Positions 7,184 to 15,390 of a stretch of DNA of 64,000 bases are shown here, piece by piece. The position numbers and the translations under genes were made by a program. This stretch comes from Rathayibacter_A sp036510655 (GTDB lineage Bacteria; Actinomycetota; Actinomycetes; Actinomycetales; Microbacteriaceae): NCBI GenBank assembly GCA_036510655.1, contig DATCDQ010000008.1, positions 5,607 through 69,606 of the forward strand, written 5' to 3'. Every line of letters begins with the position of its first letter. Position 1 is the stretch's first letter. The notes under the pieces were generated by a model. It did no database searches, had not been told where the DNA came from, and saw only the letters and a list, made by a program, of their open reading frames with translations.

Positions 7184-8865
7184 AGTACCCGCCGCGAGCG
7201 CGCCCGCAGCCGGAGGGCGAAGAAGAAGCCGAGTGCCAGGAATCCGGATGCGGCGAGCAGTGACGCGCGCGACGCATCCGCCATGCCGTTGGAGAGTGCA
7301 CTGGCGACGGCTGGTCCAGATGCGCCAAGCGTGCCGCGGTCGCCCTGCGCTCGGATCGGCGCGATCGTTCCGCCGGCGGAAAGTTGTGTCGAATCCGACA
7401 GCTGCTGAGACACTGCGGGCGGCAGCCCGGGCACAGTGCCCAGTTGGGCGGGCACCGCCTGCGCCAGCCCGATGGCGAGCACGGCGCCGATCAATGCCGT
7501 TCCGAGTGCTGCGCCGACCTGCCGCACGGTGCTCTGCGTGGCCGAGCCCTGGCCGGACTGCTCCGGCGGGATATCCCGCAGAACCGTTCCGGTCAGCTGG
7601 GCCGAGGCGAGGCCGAGCCCGAGCCCGTAGAACACCAGCAGTGCGGCGAGCAGCCACGGCGATCCGTGCGCACCAAGCGTCAGCGCGGTCGCTATGACGC
7701 CAACCACCTCGATGCCGAGGCCGAGAAGAACGACGTTCGGCGCCCCCATCCGCTCGGACAGGTGCCGAGCCATCGATCCGGAGAAGAACGCGCCGACGCC
7801 CATAGCCGCCAGAACGAAGCCGGCACCGAGTGTAGTGAGCCCCATCGCATTGACGATGAACAACGGCAGCACGAACAGCAGGCCGAACTCGCCGATCGCC
7901 ACGCACAGTGCGGTCAGATTGCCCCAGGTGAAGGTCGGCACAGCGAACAGCTTGAGATCAAGGATGGCAGAGCGCCCATTGTGCCCGCGATGCCGTTCCC
8001 AGAGCACGAACAGCACGATCGCGGCGATGCCGATTGCGCCAATCACAGGTATCGGCGAAATCGGTGCAGTTTGCGGCCAGATCCAGCCGAAGATGCGGAA
8101 GTCCGCCACCGATGCCCACCACCCGAGCGTGCGCCCCTCGATCATGGCGAAGACGAGCGCGCCGAAGCCGATCGCGCTCAGCAGCAGTCCGTCGACATCG
8201 AGTCCGCGTGCGCGGATGACCGTCTTCGTCTCGGCGACGGTCAAATAGGTGCCGATGAGCACCAGCACGCCGAATGGAACGTTGACGATGAAGATCCACT
8301 GCCAGGTGAACGCCGTGGTCAGCCAGCCGCCGATCAGCGGGCCGAACGCGGCCATGCCGGAGATCACGGCGCCCCAGACGCCGAACGCGACGGCCCGATC
8401 GCGGCCGCGGAACGTTGCATTCACGGTCGACAGAGTGGTCGGCAGAATCAGCGCGCCGCCGACGCCCTGCACCACGCGCGCCAGGATCAGTGCGCCAGCA
8501 CTGCCGGAGAGCACGGCCAGCAGACTGCCGAGCATGAAGATGAGAACGCCGACCACGAGCATCCGTCGCCGGCCGAGGCGGTCACCAAGCCGGCCGGCGG
8601 TCAGCAACAGTGCCGCGAAAACGACGGAATAAATACCATTGACCCATTGAGCCTGGCTCAGGTCGAGTTTCAGGTCATCGATCAGCACGGGGAGAGCAAC
8701 ACCCACGATTGTGCCGTCGAGCACGATCATGGAAAGCGCCGCAGCCAGCACGCCCAGGCCGATCCAGCGACGCCGACCGGATGGCGCTGCGGCTGCCGCG
8801 GCTGCACCCGGAGCGCGCGCCGCTGCCGTCTCTGCTGCTTCCGTTTCCGCGCGCCCGTCCGTCAT
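7174..8865 (-). CDS. MFS transporter, DHA2 (EmrB/QacA) family
   Basis: This membrane protein of about 563 residues has the pattern of 14 transmembrane segments of proton-driven drug exporters. It shows the family motifs LDGTIVGVALPVL in segment 1, GRLGDRLGRRRML after segment 2, and VGGALILPTTLS plus GPLIGGWL further on. The N-terminal 40 residues are Ala- and Glu-rich and cytoplasmic. The ATG at 8865 was chosen because GGAAAGGTGA lies just upstream. The gene lies upstream of padR in the same direction. The last residues and the stop derive from a dispersed repeat. Substrates cannot be predicted. Confidence 0.9.
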   Translation of the reverse strand: MTDGRAETEAAETAAARAPGAAAAAAAPSGRRRWIGLGVLAAALSMIVLDGTIVGVALPVLIDDLKLDLSQAQWVNGIYSVVFAALLLTAGRLGDRLGRRRMLVVGVLIFMLGSLLAVLSGSAGALILARVVQGVGGALILPTTLSTVNATFRGRDRAVAFGVWGAVISGMAAFGPLIGGWLTTAFTWQWIFIVNVPFGVLVLIGTYLTVAETKTVIRARGLDVDGLLLSAIGFGALVFAMIEGRTLGWWASVADFRIFGWIWPQTAPISPIPVIGAIGIAAIVLFVLWERHRGHNGRSAILDLKLFAVPTFTWGNLTALCVAIGEFGLLFVLPLFIVNAMGLTTLGAGFVLAAMGVGAFFSGSMARHLSERMGAPNVVLLGLGIEVVGVIATALTLGAHGSPWLLAALLVFYGLGLGLASAQLTGTVLRDIPPEQSGQGSATQSTVRQVGAALGTALIGAVLAIGLAQAVPAQLGTVPGLPPAVSQQLSDSTQLSAGGTIAPIRAQGDRGTLGASGPAVASALSNGMADASRASLLAASGFLALGFFFALRLRARSRRVLVP

Positions 8866-8992
8866 CGTTCGATCACCTTTCCATCTCCGAGAATAGGGAA
8901 CCGGCGAACGCTGTCGCATCGTTCAAAGGTTGGAATCACTATCGTTCACCGCACGGCGCGGCCGATCGCAGCGCGGCTCGACGAGCCAGACC

Positions 8993-9205
8993 TTACTCCC
9001 GGCGCCGCAACCGGAACACGTCGAACAGCACGCGCAGCACAAGCAGCGCCGCGAGCACGATGAGCGTGTAGCCGAAGATCTGATACAGGCTCAGGGTCGG
9101 AGTGACCTCCGGCCCACCGCCGCTGATCAGCAGCAGTGTCGCCATGATGCCCGCGACGCCCGCCAGGAATGCCAGCACGGCCTCATTCACCAGGCTGCGG
9201 ATCAT
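8993..9205 (-). CDS. Small two-segment membrane protein
   Basis: This 70-residue protein has two hydrophobic segments (about residues 6-24 and 37-58) and a basic tail ending FRLRRRE. I do not recognise a named family. It follows the RsmC-like methyltransferase gene by 44 bases on the same strand. The ATG at 9205 is the best internal start; the frame stays open back to 9367, but that part overlaps the methyltransferase gene and looks unlike a protein. Function unknown. Confidence 0.6.
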   Translation of the reverse strand: MIRSLVNEAVLAFLAGVAGIMATLLLISGGGPEVTPTLSLYQIFGYTLIVLAALLVLRVLFDVFRLRRRE

Positions 9206-9249
9206 GCCTCGGTCGCGGCGGTCCTTCCATGCGTTGAGCCTACGATGCC

Positions 9250-10482
9250 TCAAACCTTTGTCGACGCCGTCACCGTGAACTTCTCGTTGCGACCGATCTG
9301 GCGAGTCGGGCCGACAAACCGGCGCAACATCTGTTGATAGGCCAGATGCGAGTTGAAGACTGTCCACAACTCGCCGCCCGCTGCGAGCACTCGGCCAGCG
9401 TCTTCGATGAGCTTCAACCCGGCGCTTGCGTGCACGGCCGTGCCCACATGAAAGGGCGGGTTCAGCAGGATCAGCTCTGCGGATGCATCCGGCCGGCTTG
9501 CCAACGCGTCATCGCGTAGCGCCGCGACCCGATCGGCAACACCGTTCGCCTGCGCGGTGGCTCGGGCGGATGCGATAGCCGCCGCCGACTGGTCCGTCGC
9601 CAGCACGCGGATGCCCGGGCGCGCTTTCGCGAGCGCGACCGCCAAGATGCCGGTGCCACATCCGAGATCGATGGCGGATGCCGCATCCGGCTTCGCCTGC
9701 TCGAGGAAGCCGAGTAGAAAGCGGGTACCGAGGTCGACAGTCGTGCCCGCGAACGCGGCGCCGTGGGCGCAGACCCACAGGTCAAGGTCGGCGTGAAACT
9801 CCCGTCGTGGCCACTCACCGTTGGCCGCGGCTTCCGGTCCCTGGGCTTGTCGAAGGGCGCGCGTATTGAGACCACCTCGCACGGCCCCCAGAGGGGTCTC
9901 GATACGCTCGTTCCTCGCTACTCGACCACCGGAGACCGTGAGCACCCGGGCCTTCTGGCGGGCGAGCCCTGCCTGCACGTCGCTGAGCGACACCGCGAGC
10001 ACGTCGTTCATCGACCGAGTCATGTGCTTGAGCATTCCACCGGCATAGACGGTTACATCCTCGGCGGCGTAACGTGCGATGGTCTGGGCGAGCTCTTCCA
10101 GGGCGGCCAGGCTCTTCGGCAGCCGCAGGAGCACGATCCGAGCGCCGGCCAACAACTCGGCGTCGAGGTCATGCGACGTGTACACACCGTCAAGCCCGAA
10201 TCGCGCCGCATTCTCAGCCAGCGCCCGTTCGCCGGTCAGCGGATCCTGATGCGCGCGGATGCCGCGCACCCCGTGCAGCGCAGCAGCCCCGAGGGTGAGC
10301 GCGCCGTAGTTGTCCCCGATCACGACGACCTGGCCGGGTGTGGAAACCGCAAGTGCGTCGGCCGCGACGTCAAGGATCAGCCGGTCGGCGGCATCCGCTG
10401 CGAACAGGTTCGCCGCTTCAACGTCGGGATGCCGACGCAACGCGTCGAACGAGATCGGTACCGGTTCGGGAATTACTCTCAC
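9250..10482 (-). CDS. RsmC-like class I methyltransferase
   Basis: This 410-residue protein has two methyltransferase-like halves, as in RsmC/RlmG enzymes that methylate guanine N2 in ribosomal RNA. The C-terminal half has the SAM-binding motif IDLGCGTGILAVALA and the catalytic NPPFH motif typical of N-methyltransferases. The N-terminal half lacks such motifs and probably helps bind RNA. Residues about 184-217 between the halves are encoded by two dispersed repeats inserted in frame, including the peptide VARNERIETP. GTG at 10482 is the likely start. Whether the exact target is G1207 of 16S rRNA cannot be told. Confidence 0.82.
   Translation of the reverse strand: MRVIPEPVPISFDALRRHPDVEAANLFAADAADRLILDVAADALAVSTPGQVVVIGDNYGALTLGAAALHGVRGIRAHQDPLTGERALAENAARFGLDGVYTSHDLDAELLAGARIVLLRLPKSLAALEELAQTIARYAAEDVTVYAGGMLKHMTRSMNDVLAVSLSDVQAGLARQKARVLTVSGGRVARNERIETPLGAVRGGLNTRALRQAQGPEAAANGEWPRREFHADLDLWVCAHGAAFAGTTVDLGTRFLLGFLEQAKPDAASAIDLGCGTGILAVALAKARPGIRVLATDQSAAAIASARATAQANGVADRVAALRDDALASRPDASAELILLNPPFHVGTAVHASAGLKLIEDAGRVLAAGGELWTVFNSHLAYQQMLRRFVGPTRQIGRNEKFTVTASTKV
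9838..9931. repeat. Dispersed repeats inside the RsmC-like gene
   Basis: A copy of the 'CTTGTCGAAGGGC' repeat at about 9840-9858 and a degenerate two-armed copy of the GGTCTCGATACGC...CTACTCGACC repeat (about 9864-9931) lie in frame within the gene. The same words occur between genes elsewhere in the window. Confidence 0.8.
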
Positions 10483-10875
10483 GCGCCCACGCTACCTTCC
10501 CGTGAATTGCCCCAAATGACCCTTCGCAGCTTGACAATGCCCGTCGTGGGGCCACGCACGGGTCGGGGCATGCCCCGCGGCTGCGAGGCGCGCCGAATTC
10601 AGGCTGGATGCGACATTTTTGGCAGGTTGCTGCCGCGAACCCCCGGTTCAGCCTGAATTTGGTCCGCGGGATGGCCGTAGCGACGATTTCGCTGGTCGAA
10701 TAGCGCATGAGCGCAGCGAATGCGCGTATCGAGTCCCACACAGCGACGCAGCAGGTCTCGAGCCGCCACCCCCTCGGTGAGGTGCGGACTTGTGTCGCTT
10801 CCCGCGCTTCGAGAGCGACCGAAGTCCGCACCTCACCGGGGGATGGGGATCTGGGTGCGGACGGTTGTGCCCGGG
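10483..10875. other. Repeat-rich intergenic region
   Basis: No gene is supported. From left to right it holds the word TTGCCCCAAATGACCCTTC at 10507-10525 (also at 40960), a third CCTGAATT element (AATTCAGG 10596-10603, CCTGAATT 10652-10659), one arm of the GGTCGAGTAGC repeat at 10693-10737, and a long hairpin at 10769-10842. Transcription of the LacI gene enters this region from the right. Confidence 0.7.
10769..10842. terminator. Long hairpin with a stem of about 29 pairs
   Basis: The arm at 10769-10799 (CCCCCTCGGTGAGGTGCGG...) is nearly the exact reverse complement of the arm at 10814-10842 (...CCGCACCTCACCGGGGG), with one two-base bulge and one two-base mismatch. It lies 34 bases past the stop of the LacI gene and could end its transcript. 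Confidence 0.65.
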
Positions 10876-11934
10876 TCACCGGGCCTTGCCGGTCGACCCG
10901 CGAACGACCAGGGTCGTGGCGAGCTCTTCGCGCAAGACGTTTGGATGCGCACCCGACCGGATGCGCAGCAGCATTCTCAGCGCCGCCGCACCCATTTCGG
11001 CGATCGGTTGCTGCACCGTGGTGAGCTGCGGACGCATCCATTGTGCTTCGGGCAGATCATCGAAACCGACCACGCTGACTTCGTCAGGGATGCCAAGCCC
11101 GAGCTCGGCCGCCGCGTCGTACACTCCAAGCGCCATCGTGTCGGAGCAGGCGAAGATCGCGGTCGGCCGAGCTGCCGTTCGCAGCAGGTCAGCGCTCAGC
11201 GCGGCAGCATCCGCCCGTCGCCAGTCCGCGTGGACTACTCGGTCGGCGGGCAACTCGAGACTGCCGTTCAATACGGCCGACCGAAAACCGTCGATACGAG
11301 CCTGGCTGTACAGGTGTTCTCGTCGTCCACCGATGACGGCAAACCGTGTGTGTCCGAGGGCGATGAGGTGTTCGGCCGCAGCACGCCCGCCTCCCCAGTT
11401 GGTGGCCCCGACGCTGGCGACCGATTCCGGAGGTTGGCGCACCGGGTCGAGCAGCACGACCGGCACGTTCGCCGCTGCGAGCGTCGCGAGTTGAGGCCCC
11501 GTCGTGTCGACGAGCGCCAGAACGGCACCGCGCAGATTTCGCGCGAGCAGTCGCGCGAGCCAAGCGTCGTCCGGCACGCGTGCGACGGAGACAACCAGAT
11601 CGACGCCGGCCTGCACTGCAGCGCTCTCCACGCCGCTGAGTGCACGGTTCGACCAGGTCCCTTCTACGCTGCTGAGCACGAGATCGACGAGTGCCGCGGT
11701 TCCAAGTTGTCCGACCGCACGTTGCCCTCCTGCGCGTAGCCCGCTTACGTCGTGCCCGACGGCGCCATTCCCCGGTCGCCGCCGGTAGTCGACCTCCTCA
11801 AGGATGCCCATGATCCGCGAGCGCAGTTCAGCCGACACATCCGCTCGACCGTTGAGCACTTTCGACACGGTGGGGACGGTCGTTCCGGCTCGCCGAGCGA
11901 CGTCCGCCAGTGTAATTCGACGACGTGCTGCCAT
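10876..11934 (-). CDS. LacI-family transcriptional repressor
   Basis: This 352-residue protein has the LacI HTH at its very N-terminus (TLADVARRAGTTVPTVSKVL followed by NGRADVS and the hinge region) and a periplasmic-binding-protein-like sensor domain with the usual DLVVSVAR, FVGFDDLPEAQWMRPQLTTV-type segments. It lies divergent from a Gfo/Idh dehydrogenase gene and next to the carbohydrate uptake cluster, so it most likely represses sugar genes and is released by a sugar derived from that pathway. Two copies of TTGCGCAA flank the divergent promoter in between and are the best operator candidates. Confidence 0.92.
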   Translation of the reverse strand: MAARRRITLADVARRAGTTVPTVSKVLNGRADVSAELRSRIMGILEEVDYRRRPGNGAVGHDVSGLRAGGQRAVGQLGTAALVDLVLSSVEGTWSNRALSGVESAAVQAGVDLVVSVARVPDDAWLARLLARNLRGAVLALVDTTGPQLATLAAANVPVVLLDPVRQPPESVASVGATNWGGGRAAAEHLIALGHTRFAVIGGRREHLYSQARIDGFRSAVLNGSLELPADRVVHADWRRADAAALSADLLRTAARPTAIFACSDTMALGVYDAAAELGLGIPDEVSVVGFDDLPEAQWMRPQLTTVQQPIAEMGAAALRMLLRIRSGAHPNVLREELATTLVVRGSTGKAR

Positions 11935-11960
11935 AGCCGGACACTAACAAGCTCACGAGT

Positions 11961-12060
11961 GTTTGCGCAACTTTGAATCTGATTATGGATTGACTTCCCT
12001 CATAAATCGGAATAGAAATGCGTGGTGAGGAATCAGTGCACAGCCGAAGTTGCGCAAATT
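11961..12060. promoter_or_regulatory. Divergent promoter with two LacI-type operators
   Basis: The palindrome TTGCGCAA occurs at 11963-11970 within GTTTGCGCAACTTTG and at 12050-12057 within the inverse AAGTTGCGCAAATTT, 87 bases centre to centre. Between them, on the plus strand, TTGACT (11990-11995) and TAGAAA (12013-12018) are 17 bases apart. One operator lies upstream of the -35 box and one lies downstream of the expected start point, an arrangement that would suit repression by looping. Confidence 0.65.
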
Positions 12061-12122
12061 TCAAACGCGGCGAACATCACCTCAACACCTTAAAACTTCA
12101 ACACAATGAAAGGGGGCAGCCC

Positions 12123-13220
12123 GTGGGCCAGCCGCTGAGAATCGGGATCGTGGGAGTCGGCGCAATCTCCGGCGCATATCTCTCCACCTTCGAACGACTG
12201 GAGGCCGTGCGTCTGACCGCGATCGCCGACATCGATGCGGCGCGCGCCGCATCCGTTGCCGCCGAACAGGGCGTGCGTGCGCTCGCGGTCGACCAACTGA
12301 TCACGTCTCCTGACGTAGACCTCGTGCTCAATCTCACGATTCCGGCCGCACACGCCGACGTCGCGTTGAAGGCGATCGCCGCCGGCAAGTCCGTTTACGG
12401 CGAGAAACCCCTCGCAGCCACGCTCGTAGACGCACGAGCCGTCATCGATGCGGGCCGCGCTGCCGGCGTGCGCGTCGGATGCGCGCCCGACACCGTGCTC
12501 GGCACGGGTGTGCAAACCGCCCGACAGTCGATCGACAACGGCGCGATCGGCACCCCGATTGCGGCAACGGCCACGATGGTCACGCCCGGCCACGAGCGCT
12601 GGCATCCGAACCCCGACTTCTACTACCAGCCGGGCGGCGGCCCTCTGCTCGACATGGGGCCGTATTACGTGACCGCCCTCGTCACTCTGCTCGGCCCGGT
12701 CGAATCCGTGATCGGCGCCGCGAGCCACACGCGAGCGACGCGCACGATCGGTTCGGGTCCGCGCGAAGGTGAGGCGATTCCTGTGGACGTCGACACCCAT
12801 GTTACCGGTGTGCTTCGTCACGAATCCGGCGCGCTGTCCACGATCGTCATGAGTTTCGACGTCGTCGCCAGCCGCGCCTCGAACATCGAGGTCCACGGGC
12901 CGGCAGGCTCGATTATCGTGCCGGATCCGAATGGATTCGACGGCAGCGTCCTGCTGCACGAACTCGGCGGAGAATGGCACACTCTGGCGCCGAGCGCAGG
13001 CTACCGTGACGCGTCGCGCGGTTACGGCATCGCCGACCTTGCGACAACCGCGCCGGACCGGATGCCGCGGGCGAACGGCGACCTCGCATATCACGTGCTC
13101 GACGTCATGACCTCGCTGCTCACCTCGGCCGCGTCTGGCCGGAGCGTCGTGGTTGAGAGCTCCTGCGAACGCCCGGCGGCCGTGCCGTTGTCGGACGCGC
13201 CCGGCGGCATCCGCCGCTAG
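12123..13220 (+). CDS. Gfo/Idh/MocA-family oxidoreductase
   Basis: This 365-residue enzyme has the N-terminal Rossmann motif IGIVGVGAISGAYL, the conserved EKP motif (SVYGEKPLAATL) around residue 95, and the C-terminal alpha/beta domain. Such enzymes oxidise or reduce sugar hydroxyls or sugar acids using NAD(P). GTG at 12123 was chosen because AAAGGGGG lies six bases before it. It is divergent from the LacI gene and ends four bases inside the convergent mutarotase-like gene. Its substrate is presumably a sugar imported by the nearby ABC system. Confidence 0.88.
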   Translation: MGQPLRIGIVGVGAISGAYLSTFERLEAVRLTAIADIDAARAASVAAEQGVRALAVDQLITSPDVDLVLNLTIPAAHADVALKAIAAGKSVYGEKPLAATLVDARAVIDAGRAAGVRVGCAPDTVLGTGVQTARQSIDNGAIGTPIAATATMVTPGHERWHPNPDFYYQPGGGPLLDMGPYYVTALVTLLGPVESVIGAASHTRATRTIGSGPREGEAIPVDVDTHVTGVLRHESGALSTIVMSFDVVASRASNIEVHGPAGSIIVPDPNGFDGSVLLHELGGEWHTLAPSAGYRDASRGYGIADLATTAPDRMPRANGDLAYHVLDVMTSLLTSAASGRSVVVESSCERPAAVPLSDAPGGIRR

Positions 13221-14101
13221 TCGCTGATCGGAGCCGTCTCACACACGCTGGGCTCCAATGCGAAGCTCGCGCTCAGTGTCGCATCGCCGGCGAGAGTCAG
13301 CGGGCCGAGGGAGCCGGCATCCGCGTCGTAAGGCCGCGAAGCGGGCTCGAGCGCAATGGTGTCGACACGCCCCCACCACGGGAAGCCCGCCGTGTCGCGA
13401 TGTTCCTGCCAGACATAGAGATAGGGAAACAATTCCGGGTTCCAGCGCAGCACGATAGCGGTGCCCGTGTCGTCGTTATGCAATCTCACGGAACTGCGCC
13501 CGGCGGCCGGCACGGTGCAGAATCCCGAAAAACTCTCGTCCGCGTCAGGGAACACGAGCTCGATCTCATCTCCGTCGATCGACAGCGATGAGCGCGGACC
13601 GATGAGCGCGCCGCTGAGTGCGGGATGCTCGGTCCAACTGAACGCGATGTCACGCCCGGACAGATTGGTGATGCTCTGCGTCACCTGCAAGCCGGCGCTC
13701 GTCGCCGCGAGTCGGCGTCGAACCGCGAACGGAACCGTCCGCAGCACGATGTCGAACGTGCACGAGGTTGCATCACGTTCGGTCAATCGCCAAGGTCGCC
13801 AGGCGGCCTCGCCGTGGAACGGATGCTGTACGCCGTCGAGCGTACGAGCGTCGCCTGCATGGGGCAGTAGGGTATGCCATCCGCCCGCGTAGCGCCGGTG
13901 CCATTCCTCGTTCGAGCGATCGGATGAGTATCCGCCGGAGAAATCCTCGCCTGCCCACGGTGTAGCGAGTAGAAATTCCGTTCCGCTGGCCGCGTGAACG
14001 AGCGACGATACGCGAGCACCGAGTCGGTCGACGGCCACGGCGAACGTGCCATCGACCGAGGCCAGCAATACCTGCCTATCGGGACCCTGATGACCGCTCA
14101 C
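13217..14101 (-). CDS. Aldose 1-epimerase-like (mutarotase) protein
   Basis: This 294-residue protein resembles the galactose-mutarotase beta-sandwich family, which interconverts alpha and beta anomers of free sugars. Visible features are the GGWHTLLPHAGD segment, the HPFHGEA loop with candidate catalytic histidine, the SWTEHPAL segment with a second histidine, and a late TIALEPAS segment with a glutamate. Its ATG overlaps the stop of the ROK gene by four bases, so it is the last gene of the uptake operon. It is convergent with, and overlaps by four bases, the Gfo/Idh gene. Confidence 0.8.
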   Translation of the reverse strand: MSGHQGPDRQVLLASVDGTFAVAVDRLGARVSSLVHAASGTEFLLATPWAGEDFSGGYSSDRSNEEWHRRYAGGWHTLLPHAGDARTLDGVQHPFHGEAAWRPWRLTERDATSCTFDIVLRTVPFAVRRRLAATSAGLQVTQSITNLSGRDIAFSWTEHPALSGALIGPRSSLSIDGDEIELVFPDADESFSGFCTVPAAGRSSVRLHNDDTGTAIVLRWNPELFPYLYVWQEHRDTAGFPWWGRVDTIALEPASRPYDADAGSLGPLTLAGDATLSASFALEPSVCETAPISD

Positions 14102-15390
14102 CGAAAGCTGTTCTGCCGCGTGCGCCGCACAGACGGCGCGAAGGACGCATGGAAGATCGTCGAGGCCGCACCGAGGGCGCCTGCCTCCAACTTCAAGAGT
14201 GAGCGTTGCACGGACACGTGACGGGCATGGTATGCCGTCGGCATTGAGTTCACCGCACGATCAATGGTCGTCACGACGATCTCTTCGAGTTCCGGCTCGA
14301 ATGCGGGGCCGCCGATGACAAGCAACGGCAGGTCGAGAAGGTCGATCAACGCGACGGCGCCGAGCGCGATGACGTCGGCGACCTGATGCGCGGCCGCAAC
14401 AACGGCCGGATTCGTCGCACCGACCTCGGCGCAAAACTCCTTGTAGGTGCGGGCCGCCCCCGCATAGCCCAACTCACGAGCAATTTCCGGGATCGCAACG
14501 GGAGGGTTGCATTCGCGCACCAGCTGAGGTCGCCCGGCGTCATCGATGCGGCCGAGGCGTATGGCGCAGAGTTGGCCGAACTCACCCGCGTTGGCGCTGA
14601 AACCGCGGTACGTTTCGCCGTTGAGCACCAGCCCGGAGCCCATACCGGTTCCGAAATACAGGTAGACAAAATCGCCTGCACGCTCGGTTCGGCCGATCCA
14701 TCGTTCCCCGACCGCGGCCGCCGCACCGTCTTTCTCCACGACAACGGGGCAGTCGAGGCGTTCTGCGAGCAGGGATTGCAGCGGAACATTGCGCCAGGCC
14801 TCGGAAAGCGGAAGGTCCAGAAGCTCACCGTCCGCGGTGATCGGGCCGGGTACGGCGACGCCGACGCCGAGGAAAGTGCTCCGGTCGATTCCGGATGCGT
14901 AGACCACATCATGCACGCAACCTGCGATGAGCTCGACGAGTGCGGGCGGCGCGATCTCCCCGTGCAACGGAACAGTTCTGCGTTCGACCATTCGGCCGTC
15001 CAGATCCGCCAAGACGACCGATATCAACTCAGGGTCGACGAGGATGCCCACTGCGTGCGCCGCTTCGGCGCGCAGACGCACCGGAGTACGCGGCTTGCCC
15101 AACCGTTCGGTACGCTCCTGGGCGCCTTCGACCAGGAGGCCGCGCTCGAGAAGCACGCGCAAGATCCGTGAAACGGACTGTTGCGTCAGCCCAGTCTGCT
15201 CGGATATTTCCGTTCGACTGATTGTGCCAGCTTGTCTGATCGTTTCGATGATTGTGGACTCATTGAATGACCCGAGATCGTATTGATTCGCACCCGGCTG
15301 CTTCCGGCCACTCAGCGAGCGCGGATTCCGCGTCGCATACGGCCGGATGCTGCTCAGCGGTCGGGTGGCGGGGTCGGTCAGTTTGCTCAC
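14098..15390 (-). CDS. ROK-family transcriptional regulator
   Basis: This protein of about 430 residues has an N-terminal winged helix (IIETIRQAGTISRTEISEQT, then GLTQQSVSRILRVLLERGLL) followed by a ROK sugar-kinase-like domain with VYLYFGTGMGSGLVLNG and the ANAGEFGQL segment. The usual cysteine-rich zinc loop is not evident. The GTG at 15390 overlaps the TGA of the upstream dehydratase gene (GTGA), which fixes the start. ROK repressors usually sense a sugar or sugar phosphate. Being inside the operon, it probably controls the operon's own promoter. Confidence 0.88.
   Translation of the reverse strand: MSKLTDPATRPLSSIRPYATRNPRSLSGRKQPGANQYDLGSFNESTIIETIRQAGTISRTEISEQTGLTQQSVSRILRVLLERGLLVEGAQERTERLGKPRTPVRLRAEAAHAVGILVDPELISVVLADLDGRMVERRTVPLHGEIAPPALVELIAGCVHDVVYASGIDRSTFLGVGVAVPGPITADGELLDLPLSEAWRNVPLQSLLAERLDCPVVVEKDGAAAAVGERWIGRTERAGDFVYLYFGTGMGSGLVLNGETYRGFSANAGEFGQLCAIRLGRIDDAGRPQLVRECNPPVAIPEIARELGYAGAARTYKEFCAEVGATNPAVVAAAHQVADVIALGAVALIDLLDLPLLVIGGPAFEPELEEIVVTTIDRAVNSMPTAYHARHVSVQRSLLKLEAGALGAASTIFHASFAPSVRRTRQNSFR

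Noticed and set aside
7384..9063. Open frame of 559 residues on the plus strand opposite the drug exporter
   Set aside because: Composition is that of an antisense shadow (His, Gln, Arg and Asp rich) without domains; the exporter on the other strand is certain.
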